A stretch of 64,000 bases of DNA, from NCBI RefSeq assembly GCF_034702125.1, contig NC_085878.1, positions 16,927,057 to 16,991,056 of the forward strand. Direction: 5' to 3'. Source of the DNA: Engraulis encrasicolus (taxonomy: Eukaryota; Chordata; Actinopteri; Clupeiformes; Engraulidae). The notes below the pieces were generated by a model. That model saw only the letters and a program-made list of their open reading frames with translations, had not been told where the DNA came from and did no database searches. The translations under genes were made by a program, and so were the position numbers. Shown piece after piece: positions 11,173-23,226 of this stretch; within the stretch, counting starts at the first letter, position 1, and every line of letters begins with the position of its first letter.

Positions 11173-13066
11173 CACTGATTCTTGAGAAAGTGGCTAAAAC
11201 AGGTTGTAATGTTGACAGAAAAAAACAAAGTGAATTACAAAATGATATGGTATATCCTCGTAGACTAAGGTCTTGGCTTTTCAGAAATGCACAAGGCCAA
11301 TCTCCCCATTATGTATTTTTTTCAGAAATCAGGCTTTTCTCCGATCATACCTTGTTTTTTGTCAACACTGTCAGACACAATTAAAAGTTATTAAAATTGT
11401 ATTGATTTGGTTGCATATGTATCTGGAGTTTTTAAGTGATTATGTGTATTTTTTGGTTCACACATATGCCTTTAAATGTTGAAAATTCACTTTTGTTCTA
11501 TTTTAATACTGTTTCATGTGTTCTAATTTTAAAATATGTACCGTCATACGATGCTTACTTAACGCCTAAATACAACAAACAATTTTTTGTAATTTCACAA
11601 ATATTCGTGTAGGCTTCAATTGGCTATTACTTTGATATTTCAACAACTCCTAAGGAAAATGTTGTAAGCACATTCCTTTAAAATGTCCAAAACTCCTTAC
11701 GGTGGTGACTTAAGAACTGACGGTGGTGACAGTAATCTGAGAGTGGTGAAAGTGGCCTAATTAGTACCTGCATTTAGCAAAATAAATAGCCCTCTCAAGT
11801 CAATGGCATCTTGCATAACACTTTATTTTTGTGTGTGCACAGTATGAGCATGTGTTTTTACTTCATTAGTTAGATTATCTAGGAAGTAAGCCACTGGTTG
11901 TTGAAAATGTGGTAAAAACAGCTTTTAAGTTGTTCAAATCCAAAATATAGAGGTGTATTATCATAGATGATATCATGCATTGGCCAAGCTCCCCATGTTT
12001 AACATTTTTCATAAAATGGGCTCTTTCTTGTTTTGTCAACAGCGGCAGACAGAATTAGAAGTAAAAACACATGTTTACTGTATTAAAGTGAATTACTTTA
12101 ACATTACTTTAACATAACTGTAGATACTTATTGTATGCATATTCTTAAAACATGTCAAAAACACGTAAAACATGTGTTTTTTGGTGAACTCCATCAGATG
12201 TCACCACCGTCAGGTTTTCTGACAAAAAAACCTCCAAATGCACCTTAGTGGTGGCTAGAGTATCATTTTGGATCACAATTATTTCTAACATGCCTAGTAA
12301 TGTTTCATTAACCAGCACAATTTAGTAAAATATGGAACAACATGATGAGCAGAACAAAATCTGACGGTGGTGACATCTGACGGTGTGAGACAAAAAAACA
12401 CTCTTTTAAATATTATGCATTGTTTGTTCACATTAGCCATTTCATTTTCGCTCTGTTTCTTGGGTGCTTCATACCTTTTCTGAAAAAAATTATATTTATT
12501 AACATTAATGTAATACAATACTATTAAAACCCCAGACGGTGTTGACAGTTTATGGTTGGGACAGTACCAGTGTCCAAACAAATTAGCAAATTGAGGACAA
12601 AATAATAAACTTACAGGAGCTTCAGTGATGGTGAAGTATGCAGTAGAGCTAAAGGTTTGAAAAGGGGTCCTCAGTAATGAAAATTACCTTGTGCATACCT
12701 GATTTTATTGTCTTTTAGAAAAAATCTGACGGTGGTGACCAATATGCTGGACACATTTTGAGCAATTAGTAAATAATAGTAAATATTGTTTTACATCCAC
12801 TATGTGCACATCTGTAGAACCACTTTAATATGGTCTTCCACATCATGGTGATATTGTTCAATTCTGTTAGTGATTTTTGTATTTTAAGTCAATTGAAATG
12901 ATGATGCCAGTCCTTGGGACAGGCGTTTTTACAGGGTGTGGACAGGTTTATAGCCATGAAAAGTAATAACCTGGGTTCATTTTGTTTGTGAAAATTTAGT
13001 TGATTTTCAACAGAATTAATATTTTACTGCAGGGACATGTTTTTGCCAAACTTTCAAGAATCAGTG
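11173..13066. mobile_element. CACTA-like non-autonomous element, copy 1
   Basis: Ends CACTGATTCTTGAGAAAG and CTTTCAAGAATCAGTG, 4-bp TSD TAAT at 11169-11172 and 13067-13070. CACTG termini, a short TSD and a reiterated subterminal 12-mer GACGGTGGTGAC in both orientations (11698-11709 partial, 11720-11731, 12200-12211 inverted, 12363-12374, 12728-12739, variants at 12379 and 12535) fit the CMC (EnSpm/CACTA-Chapaev) group. No transposase is present. It splits the hAT-A coding sequence just after EKHIV. A second copy lies at 58536-60504. Confidence 0.8.
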
Positions 13067-13070
13067 TAAT

Positions 13071-13487
13071 ACTATGTGCTTCTCCGAACTCCTATCGGTG
13101 GATTCATCAATCCCCACAGCAACATAGGGACTGGCCCGGATTTCCCTGGTGACTTTATCCTCCACCACATCGTTGAGACACTTCAGTAAAGCATTGAACG
13201 TGGTGGGACTGGTGTGGGTAGCATTTCCTCCAGCATTGAGGTCCTTTACAGCCTGCACCCCCTGCTCTCTCTGCAGCTCTAGAAGACTCCTGAAAATCAT
13301 GCAGTCAGAGATCAGATCTCAATTGCGAATCAGACTCGTCATCAAACAAGAATCTGTCATCAGTTCTGTAAAGGATACCAACTCATATTTCCTGTTTGCC
13401 ACCTCCTCAGTGACCAGCCAGTACACTCTTGCAGCCGCAGAGAGTTTGTGTATTGGTGACAGTGCGTGTTTTTTTATGGTCGTCAAT
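13071..13487 (-). pseudogene. hAT-A block with first catalytic Asp
   Basis: Acceptor TGTTCAG (13494-13488) opens a block encoding HALSPIHKLSAAARVYW, VTEEVANRKYE, then, after a stop and frame change near 13318, FRSLLELQREQGVQAVKDL and IDESTDRSSEKHIV. The IDESTD motif carries the first catalytic Asp of hAT transposases. Broken at 13071 by the CACTA-like insertion. Confidence 0.75.
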
Positions 13488-13647
13488 CTGAACACAAAAT
13501 AAGTCAAAATAGTTCAATGCAAGCAGGCTTGAAGCAGCTTAATACACACACTCCAGTCACTCATTCACTAGAGAAAAATATTAAATACAGGTACTTGTGT
13601 TGAGTTTAAGTTAACAATACATGCAGAATTAGTGTTTATTACTGTAC

Positions 13648-14457
13648 CTGAAATTCTTTGTGCCGGATGTTGACCATTTGGTTCCGGGTCTGTGCTGCTA
13701 CTTACACCACTCGCAGTACATGGCACTGCCATCAAACCCCAACCACTCAAACTTTGGGCCCCATGTCGGCGAGAACTTCTTCACCTCCGTCTGTCTCCTT
13801 CCCTTCTTCTTCTTCTCCTTCTTTTTTTTCTTCTTTTGTGGCTCTGTGTCAGGCGAGCTGGGTGTGGGGTCCTCAGAGGGTGTGGGGGCTACTGTAGGGG
13901 CAGGGGGCTCATCCAGGGCTGTGAGGGTTACTGTAGAGACAGGGTGCTCTGGGGCTGCTGCAGGGAAAGGGGGGTCCTAATAAGAAAATAAATGTATATT
14001 TAATAAATTATTGCCCCTCTTCAATAATTAATAATTTTGTTACACTACCATTATGGTAAGACATGTGAAAATAGCCCAGTACATGTGTGTGTGTGTGTGT
14101 GTGGACAACCATTATTCAAGTCTTTGTACAAATACTCACACCTGGTCATCATGAGGTTTTAACTTGGGCTATGTGATAAGTACTGTCCTCATTGATGCTA
14201 TGGATAAATATGTACAGCAATAGGATGCCATGCAAGTGACTAATGTCAAAGACTGAGCTATCCTCACCACCTCTGTTACATAATGCTAGACAAGTATTTA
14301 TTAATGCAAGAAAGCTGGCTGTCTAGTTATGAGATTGTGATAGTTTTTTGACATTCCAATCCTATCATCAAGAGTTACAGAAGAGAAAAAAAAGTCTTAC
14401 ATCATTTATCTTCTGAAAGAAGTTGGAGATTGACGTTTGCCTTCCTCTTTTCTTCAT
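13648..14457 (-). pseudogene. hAT-A first two exons
   Basis: Start exon 14457-14401 (19 codons, Met at 14457, rich in Arg/Lys, ending in donor GTAAG). Intron of ~420 bp. Second exon 13977-13648, bounded by TTATTAG and GTACAGT, encoding a Pro/Thr-rich stretch, a Lys-rich run (possible nuclear localisation), then the zinc-finger start. A TAG stop at ~13704 interrupts the finger. Frame runs across the splice. The start choice rests on the exon-intron fit. Confidence 0.65.
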
Positions 14458-15104
14458 TTTCTTCCCGTCATGCCCCCCAGAAAAAAAAACCCTCGGAAAA
14501 ATATGGTAAACAAATAACAGACCTACAAAGAACTACAATGTATACTGGCCATGGGTGACGTATTTGAGAGATTTACAGCCATCATTTTAGGGCAGACTAG
14601 CCATTACAGTTTACTGTTAAAGGGATTTATTCGGGCTAAATAACATGTCAGGCAAGGCCGTTTTCAATTACATGATTCCACATTTACTGTCTACGGCAAC
14701 TATTGTCTGGATAATATATTGCCAGTGTCGCCTAGGCCTACATCTTTTCCCCTTTGCTCTGGGAACACATATTACAAGTGCTTTGTCCAACAAATTTATT
14801 TACTTATTTATTTACGACGAGGGGTCTCACAACTTTGCGATAAGAGCTGCCACAGAAAAGCGTATTTGTAGAGCTAGCCGTGCCATCATACGTACTGGTC
14901 TTGTGCTGTTGCTATGGTAACCCTGCGCGCCTTGGGGAAAGAAAGATAGCTGTCTGAAGCAGTCAGGGCAAGGGGGCATCAGCTGTGCAAATATTAATGT
15001 TTTGTATTTGCTGTAGCAGGACATCATGTCAAAAAAAAAAACCCAACTAATTATTTTACTATTTTTTTAAAATTCAGTCGTCGGGGACCAGCTGGACTCA
15101 CGTT
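14458..15104. other. Upstream region of hAT-A, no gene seen
   Basis: Between the hAT-A start and the left end of shell 2; by position this is the transposon's own 5' region. No promoter motif can be named with confidence. Confidence 0.4.
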
Positions 15105-15238
15105 TCATACCTGCAAACTTGCCACTTTTTGGCTACGGTCACATTTTTCATTGTCAATTGGGCCATTCACATGAATTATGTAGAGCCAGAGAACTGGACA
15201 CTGTCACCTTTTTTTTCTCTGACGAGTTTGCAGGTAGT
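15105..15238. mobile_element. Short miniature inverted-repeat element
   Basis: ATACCTGCAAACTTG (~15109) is matched in inverse by GAGTTTGCAGGTA (~15225-15238); the ~130 bp between includes a T-run. Target duplication is unclear. Confidence 0.45.
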
Positions 15239-15393
15239 GCTATGCATTGGAGGTAACGACCACAAAGCGCATGCGCTACACAGAAGGACTCGCATCGGGT
15301 AGCTACTCAGATTGCGTAGCACTACATAGTTCTTTCTAGTTCTGTGACTAGGGTGACCAGATGAGGTTGGCTGAAATGTGGAACGCGCGTGCA

Positions 15394-16412
15394 CAGTGGC
15401 GGACTTAGCCATTTGGGGGCCTAAGGCGAATTTAGCTAGGGGGCCCTCAACAATGCGGGAAATACGTTTTTAGATATCACACCACCATATGTCAAAATGC
15501 AAAATATTTATTTATCTACAAATGTTTAACAAGAAAGCTTTCTGCACTAATTGTACATTTTTATATGTGCAACCAATTAACATATCTTTAAATAAAATAT
15601 ACTTGAATGCCAAAAAATAAATGAATGTGAACAAGTAAAGCAGTGTGACGGAACATTTGTGTGAGTCAGTCATTTTTTACCAAGAATTGTAACAGAACTT
15701 AACGATGAAGAATAATGTGTGTGTGCGTGTGTGTGGCACCGGTTTTCCTGCATCAGGGTCGGGGACGTATACCATCTGCATAAATCTAGAACAGAAAAAA
15801 TAAATGCAAAGACATTAACAGTTAACACGTTTTGTAATATAATGCATAGTATGCAAAACCATTCAATATGCTTGAGATCATAATGATTATATAATTAATT
15901 ATCATGCAGTCACAGGAATGCATTGGAAAATCATTACCTCACTTCTTCTCCCTGTTTCTCTGCTGTCCTCCTCTCTCTCCTCCTCCTCCTCTCTTTCTCT
16001 ACCTCTTCTTCTGTCTGTCTCTCTCCCTGGTATGCCCATGTGCATTACTGTCACTATCTTCCTGCTTCTTTTTCCTGCTTATTTCTCTGCCTATGAACAC
16101 TGAACTGGCAGTTTCCTTTCAAACAAATCTGACCTTTCGCACTTTGGCCTCTGCAAAACTGCTTATAACTTCATCCATATCAAGGGACTGTTGGACCTCA
16201 TGCTCTATTGAGATTGTGGCAAGGGCAGACAGCCTATCCTGGGACATTGTAGAACGCATGTATGTTTTCAGGCGTTTCAGCGTAGAGAAGCTTCTCTCAT
16301 CTGAAGCAACCGTGACTGTATGTTTATCTCTTCCCTCATAATCAAACTGCCTTTTCCTTCTTCTCTGTCGCACTACAGGCCAGCTCATCTCCACCTCCAT
16401 CTTTTCTGCCAC
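15394..16412 (-). pseudogene. hAT-D: 3' end of a ZMYM-like hAT element
   Basis: The coding end 16412-16119 encodes RDKHTVTVASDERSFSTLKR and then TYMRSTMSQDRLSALATISI, a typical C-terminal dimerisation domain of the DUF4371/ZMYM hAT group. Downstream is ~700 bp of AT-rich sequence, then an end that reads CAGTGGCGGACTTAGCC at 15394, a common fish hAT terminus. The expected TSD on this side is CGCGTGCA (15386-15393). No matching right end was found, so the 5' part of the gene and element is lost. Confidence 0.75.
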
Positions 16413-16650
16413 TTCCCTGGCATCTGTTTTTGCAGAATTAAAGCCACACTCCCTACAGATGGTGTAACTTCAATCTGCTCATTACCGTGCCGTGCCGCGG
16501 CAGCGCACCGTGATCATTACACCCTGTGGCCATTCGGAATGCGGGGGGCAGTATAGCACTGCTTTTGCAGAGCAGCGTCTGCCTGTGCTTGTACGTCTGT
16601 CTGTGCTCCCGTGATTGTCCATTCCCCAGTTTTAGTAGTAGTAGAAATAC

Positions 16651-16838
16651 AGTCAGCAAATTGCATGTTTTATTTAGCATTGGGCATTTGATAATAACAC
16701 AAGTGTGAGCCCTAAACAAGACCACCATGTGAATTTAAACTCGACTTTTTTCTGTCTTGCATTCACCGTCTCCCAATCCGTCCCTAACTTATTTCGGCAC
16801 TATTCAAGCCAGGAACGGGTATCCTCAGGATACCGAGT
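16651..16838. repeat. Diverged direct repeat A (copy 1)
   Basis: Shares TTTGATAATAACACAAG, CCTAAACAAGACC, TTCACCGTCTC-type and TCAGGAACGG-type blocks in the same order with 19915-20131. The match resumes at ~17480 with GGTTGAAGACGG, so one copy has gained or lost ~640 bp. Confidence 0.75.
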
Positions 16839-16919
16839 TTGGATACCTACTTCAATTTGAACCGGTAAAGACAATTAAAACCGAGTCAATCAGACAGGAA
16901 CACCATTGTAATTAAGTGT

Positions 16920-17381
16920 GTCCCGTGACGCCAGCATGAGAGAGATCGAATTTTAAATTTGGCGACGACATTCTGTCTTCAAAACTGGCATCGGCCGCTT
17001 CCAATTTAGGACCATAGGCCTATTCAACCGTTTCCACAACCTCACTGATCACAGTTGCTTCATCTCTAATGCCAGGGCTAAGAATAACGAAAATAGCAAA
17101 ACAGAGTAGGCTAATAAACCGTAATGGAGAGACTGAGGAGACATGAAATCAAGCGGCGGAGTTCGGACCATTTTGAGTGGACCGATGTCGCTTGCTTTGT
17201 GTAGCCCTATCAAGCAAGCCTGTCTGTCTCATTTGTGCGATGAGCACAAAAACACAAATTGAACCACTCGTATAGTGTGACTCAAACAGACATGAACAAC
17301 ATTGTAGCCTAATGAAGTAGTGCCCCGTCATGTCAGCATGAGAGAGGTGATTTTACATTTGGCGACGACATTCCGTCTTCC
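16920..17381. repeat. Direct repeat, ~400-bp spacing
   Basis: The block with AGCATGAGAGAG, then TTTGGCGACGACATTC and GTCTTC occurs at 16920-16982 and again at 17321-17381. Confidence 0.75.
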
Positions 17382-17515
17382 CCTATTGCAGGCTATTACC
17401 TGATCTACACTGTCGTTACCACAAAAAACAAGGTAGCACAACTTAATACTATTACTAGCCTATATATCTGGTAGCCTAAATAGTAGGTTGAAGACGGGGG
17501 TATTATTGGTGCACT

Positions 17516-19914
17516 GTTTTTTTTTGCGAAGCAGAGTAATCTGCTTCAGTGTAGGCTAGCTCATTGTATGTTGATCCCTCCCTCAGTTTTAGGGGCTAGC
17601 TATACGGGAATGATTTTCTATGCCAGTGACAACGTTCCCCTGGACTAACCATATGAAACCCACCAGAAACGTGGGCCAAAACGAGTTTTTTGAATAATGG
17701 GTTCCAGAGTGCCAAAATTGAGTAACACAGGCGTTTGCGTTGCCATTGTTCCAGGCGAAACGGATTTGTTTACATCTGCGTCACAGCCACATGGCCAAAA
17801 CAGTGAGGTATCTTCACAGTGACCACTAACTTTGCGCACAACATTAATTCCATGCACAATGGCATCATCAGACAACTGTTTGTGTGGACTGTGGAGACTC
17901 TTTCATTTCTACCACGGTCAATATTTTACGTTTCAAACTGCCCAGTGTGGGTCACTCGTGTTCAAAATCTTCAAAAAAAAAACCTGACTAACATGAAGCA
18001 AAGCTTCATATTATCTTTTAACTGCGCACCCAAACAGTTATCAGCAATGCATATTATGTATATGTCACTAGTTGAAACAGGCGTAATGGGCCGAAAGAGA
18101 AGGAGAAGCGGTGAGCGCGCAGCAGCCTCCAGAGGAGGGAGAAATACCTGCCCGGTATTGGTATTCAACACCTTAGTTTAAACTTCTCAAATTAAAAAAA
18201 AAGCAGCATAAAGTGTAGAACACAATCGACAGATGCCTAAATGGCAATGATTCGCTACTCTAGTCACTCCACAAGCTACACAAGGTGCCACATGCGCAAA
18301 GCTGGTAGCCTATTTTTCCACGTAGCACTCACTTCAGCATAATGAAAAATAACAACTATGCGATGCTGGTTTTGAAAAAAAGTCGGCTAGCAGCAAATGC
18401 TAGTACACATGTTGGGATAAGAAATTCCTTTAGTAACTTGACATTCTCCTCCTGCATACAAAACATCATAGGCCTACTTAACTAATGAAAGGAGTAAAGA
18501 CATCAGACTTACAACTTCGTGAGGGCCAACCAGTTATGTAGACTGTAAACTCCCTGGTGATTGTTCTAATGTCTTCCAAAATATTCCAGAAGTTTATGCT
18601 TATTCTTGTAAGAGCAACTTCGTCTGTCTCTGTGGCATCTAGTAATGTTCAATTATGCAGCTAGCACATTCTGATATTCTGAACCTGCTATGTACGCGCT
18701 TGCGGAGAGTAAAGGTCAGATTAGACTTCTGCAACTGCGCTCGTCAAAACTCGCGTGGGAGTGGCCACGAACCAACATTGTATTCATGCATCTGCGAGTT
18801 CTGCGAGGTCCGAGGTCTCGTCGCGAGCCACATTTGAAATTGCGCGATTAGGCTACTTTCACTACATTGTAAGCACTGCGGTCATTATTAAGCAATTTGC
18901 TTTCTATCGCGGTTAGCTAGGTATTTTCACACAAATTGCAAAGGCAATGCACTGGTATCATTATTTGACATACCCAGTCTGTTTTCACGAGCAGAAAATG
19001 CAAGCATGTAAAGACAGTTGATTCTGCCGATGTGTGTTTACATTCGGTGGAGGAACGGTAGTAAAACCGCAGGCATTGTGCCACGAGTGTTCAACTGATG
19101 CATTGTTTGTTACTTGGCTTGTAGCTTCGTGTATTTACACACATTTACACACAAGGCATTAATAACATTTTTAGCAGAATACAGCTCTGCTCTCGCAAAC
19201 TACTGGCACTGCGCTGCCAAAAGAACAAAACAAGGAAGTAGCGAGACGACCAATCATAGTGCCTTTTTGTCTGCGTACTCCGCGTCCGTCCAACGGATAG
19301 TTAGAATTTTTTCGAGGCGCTCGACGACGGGCGCAGAGCCTCTGAGAGGGGGGCGTGGACTCGCATAGACAGAAAACGGACGGACGCAGATTCTATGCGT
19401 CCTAAGCATAAATCTAGTTTGAAGCGCATAATAAAACCGTCTTTCGCTTTTTACAAAGGGGGGAAATGACGCTATTTTTTTGTTAAACTATCCGTCGCTT
19501 AAAATGGACATAACTTCGGAATGGGAGAGGCTAGACATGTATCGTTTTTAGTAATAAAAAGCTAAGATCTTCAGCTTTTAAACAAGCCATGGCATATGTC
19601 TGTAGATCGAAAACAAAATTCGCTGGGTCTGTTAAAAAAAATGTGAAACTTTCTGGCACTGTCAGAGACTGGACTAAGGTCCCTGCGTGACAGGTCATTT
19701 GCATGATAAGAGTGGGCGATCACGGCCATTAGTGAATACTTTTGTTCTCAACAACTTCACATAAAGAAATGTGTATTCTGAAGCAAGCCTGTCGTTGTCA
19801 TTAGGACCCGAATTTTTCACTGAAACATGCTGTATGGTTGCAACTTTATTGCAACTCGGATTCAAAAAAACCCACGTTGCGGTGTCATCTGGCCGAGGCC
19901 TTAGGCTACAAGTG
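17516..19914. other. No gene seen
   Basis: Non-coding, moderately AT-rich, with GCCTA-type words. The stretch 18650-19430 is GC-richer with many CG dinucleotides and TCTGCG / GCAGA words in both orientations, perhaps a decayed DNA element; boundaries not found. Confidence 0.35.
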
Positions 19915-20131
19915 GAAAGAGTCAGCCAATTGCGCGTTGCACGTAACATTGGGTATTTGATAATAACACAAGCGTGATCCCTAAACAAGACCGCCAGTCG
20001 ACGGTGTTTTGTTTTCATTATTCTGTCCTGCACTCACCGTCTCAATTCCGCTCCTAACTTATAGGCTAAGTGATGTCTGTTAATTATTTCTGCACTACCT
20101 ATTCAAGTCAGGAACGGATATCCTCAGGATA
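19915..20131. repeat. Diverged direct repeat A (copy 2)
   Basis: Partner of 16651-16838; continues with GGTTGAAGACGG at ~20147 and GTGCTTGTGAACATTTC, of which a similar piece also occurs at 61405-61425. Confidence 0.75.
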
Positions 20132-20189
20132 TCCTACGGACTAATAGGTTGAAGACGGTTTTTTTGTATTGGTGCTTGTGAACATTTCA

Positions 20190-21700
20190 TCCTTTCAATG
20201 CGCTGTTGTGCGCGATCGACGGGATTCCGGTTAACTGGGGATGTGATGCACACATGACAAGACATCTGTCACACCAGGTGTGGCTAATCTTCTATGATTA
20301 GGACTGCAAATTCAGTTGCTTCGGTGGAGATGCGAACCAACAGTATGACTGGGGAACTATGACTCCTTCGGAGGCTGGATAACCTGTCGCGCCACGACAT
20401 GTCACAAAAGGCTGTGCAGTCCCGTGCACTGCACTGCTGTAACCCACCCCCTCCCCCACAGACAAACATTCATGTTCTGAAAAGTTCAACACGTTCTGAA
20501 AATTTTAGCCGCTTTGCATTAAGTTTTCGAGCAGACACTTGTCCACGGTGACGCAACATCGAAAGAGAAACGCAGAGACTGTTCACAAATAACTGAATAA
20601 AGATTTCATTAAAAAAAACACAGCATTTCTATGAAAATGTGCTGGGTGACCACACTGCCTATGCCTATCCAGATGCACGTATAGCAACAATGAGAAAGAG
20701 AGGGAGAGACGGAGAGAGAGAGCGATTAGCGCGTATCTGTGTGTGTGTGTGTGTGTGTGTGTGTCTGTGTCGGGGAACATTTGAAGTGAAAAAACCACCC
20801 TCCCCCACTTCAGCATCAGATGTTGGTGGTCTACAAGTCAATCCTTGTTTACCCGACTATCCCAGTCATGAAGTTCATAAAGCCATCGGTAGCCTATAGG
20901 CCAAGATATCCAAAATCCCTCCGCAAATTTCTGCATTGCCTGAGTTCATAGGCTAAAACAACTTTATTTAGGCCTGACTTATTTAGCTTACTTTATTAGC
21001 CTTATTTAGGCCTATTGTCGTAGGCTTTAACGTGGGCCTATTTTACAAAATATCGAAAGAAGGAAAAGACACGACAGACAAGTTGAGGCTTACTGATCGT
21101 AGCCTATTACAGCAAATCGAACATGCGCTTTATGAACACACTAGCCTGAGGGCAAACATCTTCTTGGCACTATTGAGATAACCAGGCCATGCCAGGAATT
21201 CAACTACCTGGGCACACACTAAAATACTGACAGACTACAATTGCTTGGATCTTCAGTGGGTTTCGTGGGTCCGGGGGATGGGTGGTGATGGCACGCTTGA
21301 TGTATTTTTCCCCACCCCATGCATGCACGCGGACACACAGGGTCGGGACATTCACCCAATGAATGACTGAGTGCGGCTAAATATGCCTGTTGCATATCGT
21401 AGCCTAATTATTCACACATCACGTCAAGTCACAAATTAGTAGTCTCTTGCAGTTGACCTATGCCAAATTAACGTCCTCCCTGTAAGGCTGCACTAATTCA
21501 AACAGGTAGAGGAGTCGGCTTAGCCTATAGCCAAAGTCTATAAAATGTAGCCTATTTTTTGTAATTTCCAATTATCTAGGCTATGTTTACGATAATGATT
21601 TGTTGCGCTACGACGGTGCTCAAGACAAGTTGGAACATAGTCATCTCAAGTGCTCCCATTAAAAAACGGCTGGGGTGTCACACCGGGAAGACCGCAGTCT
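20190..21700. other. No gene seen; contains (GT)n
   Basis: A GT microsatellite at ~20737-20764 preceded by GA-rich sequence. Otherwise unassigned. Confidence 0.4.
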
Positions 21701-21704
21701 TCTC

Positions 21705-22210
21705 TTTGCTGCCTAAATTGTAACAGTTTAAATGCCTCATCTCCAAGCAGCACAATCGAAACTATTGGCTATCTAGCTTGTGAGTTTGGCTGGTAGGCCT
21801 ATTCAACAAGACGAGTCAATTGGAATTAGGTCTTGCGAAGAGTGGAAAGAGTTTCGTTACAGGCTACGTCGCGTGTGTGTGTGGGCGAGAGAGGGAGAGA
21901 GAGAATTTTATTTTATTTGTTTTATTTTGATCCTGCTTTAAGTCAATGGGCGAGAGGGACGGATGAAACGGGTGTTTCATTCGTCCCGACAGTGTCTACT
22001 GACACTTAAATCCCTTTTGCCTGTAAACCTGACAACTTTGACTTTTCATACTTTCGGATATGTTAAAGTTTTCGAGTAAATCGCAGTGTTTCATTCGTCC
22101 CGTGTTTCATTAGTCCCTGCTCTCCCCTACTGCCTAAACTGTTACAGTTTAAATGCGTCCTCTCCAAACTGTGTGTGTGGGCGAGAGAGGGAGAGAGAGA
22201 GAGCGAGGGA
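21705..22210. repeat. Direct duplication with GA-rich tracts
   Basis: CTGCCTAAATTGTAACAG with AGTTTAAATGCCTCATCTCC (21710-21753) recurs slightly changed at 22130-22168, each followed by GTGTGTGTGGGCGAGAGAGG (21870, 22170). Between lies a stretch in which TTTCATTCGTCCCG occurs twice. Confidence 0.75.
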
Positions 22211-22716
22211 GAGAGGCGCTTAATTCCCCGCAGAAAGAGCAAGGCGATGTCTCCAAATATTAGACAAATGCATCTTATTTTAGTTAAGTAGACATCAGGG
22301 ATGTATTTTGCTTAATAGCAACGCCGACCTGATTGGTTCATATTGCTCTGAATAGCCACAGAAGGCTAGGCTATATTTTAATGGGTTTACGCGCGCGAGG
22401 TCATCTAACTGTGGTCACAGTCGCCAGGTGCTATTATGAGAGGAAAACTATAGCACGTTGGCAAACATTAAAGTCAGTTTAAGCCATGCATATGATGAAC
22501 CAGTTTTCTTGTTTGAAAAAACACACTTCCCGGTGCGCAGGGTGCATGCATTTCTGACTGACCCAGATGAAATCGCATGAGGAACTCCATGATTATGAGA
22601 TGACATTGCATATATTTCCCAGCATATATTTCCCCTCTCTCTCTCTCTCTCCAAACCCAGTTGTACTTGGACTCACTTTTAACACCGCTGGCCTACCCAG
22701 GTGAATCGCAGCACAC

Positions 22717-23217
22717 ATTGTTTGCAGTGAGCCGTGCCGTGTGCGAGTGCTGTGTAACTTCACCCCTAACGTTTAACCTAGACTAGTGAGTGCAGTGTTG
22801 TAAATCACGTGGCGCGTGGTGCAGCGATTACCTGCGTAGCCTACTTAATTATGGAAGTGAGTGTCATTTGGACTGCCTATGGAATCAAGCCTACTGTCAC
22901 CAAGCTCTTCCTGTCTCCCCAGCCTCGCAATGGATGGACACCTGGCCACCGCTCCTCCGCCTCCTTCGGAACGGATGACTGTGGGGGGGGATCTCCAAGG
23001 AAATGGACATGGGACTGGGTTTGGAATTTCGGACTTGTATACATTTGGGGTGCCCCGGGACTCTTTTAGATTTCTGTTAGTTAATAAATATTATTTTAAA
23101 ACTCAATATTTGTGTCTTGGCGTATTTGTGGTGTACAGTACTCTCCAGGGTATTTGGTAACAAGGAGAGGTGTCGCTGGAAAAATGCGCACTTTCTCACC
23201 TGCGACACATAACCCGA
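22717..23217 (+). other. Possible solo LTR or 3' terminal region
   Basis: A TG-rich start, AATAAA (23083-23088), then GTGTCTTGGCG-type sequence and an end CCCGACA. This resembles the R/U5 region of an LTR, but no partner LTR, primer-binding site or target duplication is convincing. Confidence 0.25.
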
Positions 23218-23226
23218 CAGTTGGTT

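Larger units (their letters stand above)
4838..14457 (-). pseudogene. hAT-A: spliced hAT transposase gene of shell 1, broken by insertions
   Basis: BED/TTF zinc-finger hAT transposase, ZNF862-like in layout. Blocks in order: start exon 14457-14401; exon 13977-13648 (Pro/Thr-rich, Lys-rich, then zinc-finger start FEWLGFDGSAMYCEWC, with a stop codon soon after); 13487-13071 (HALSPIHKLSAAARVYW, then VAVGIDESTDRSSEKHIV, first catalytic Asp region); 11168-11028 (KVEDGKAETIY); 10750-10661 (GMDGAAVMSSDLNGVTGLL, second Asp region); 6455-6307 (VHCVCHRLHLAVSQAAKDI); 6060-5841 (KKIRWLSMG, SVLKNYRALAVYTDEQAAAG); 5496-5192; and 5061-4838 (dimerisation domain). Splice sites remain at several edges. Joins at 13071/11168 and 10661/6455 keep frame once the inserts are discounted. 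Stops and frameshifts make it a pseudogene. Confidence 0.85.

Noticed and set aside
11190..11482. Short open frame conserved between the two CACTA-like copies (also 58553-58846)
   Set aside because: Conservation follows from the elements being copies. Length and frame differ between copies, and nothing resembles a transposase.
13660..13991. Rightward open frames opposite the second hAT-A exon
   Set aside because: They are the complement of the Lys- and Pro-rich hAT-A exon, whose splice sites and zinc finger support the leftward reading.
22809..23160. Overlapping open frames suggesting a gene
   Set aside because: No recognisable domain; the region ends in a polyadenylation signal and looks like an LTR or UTR.
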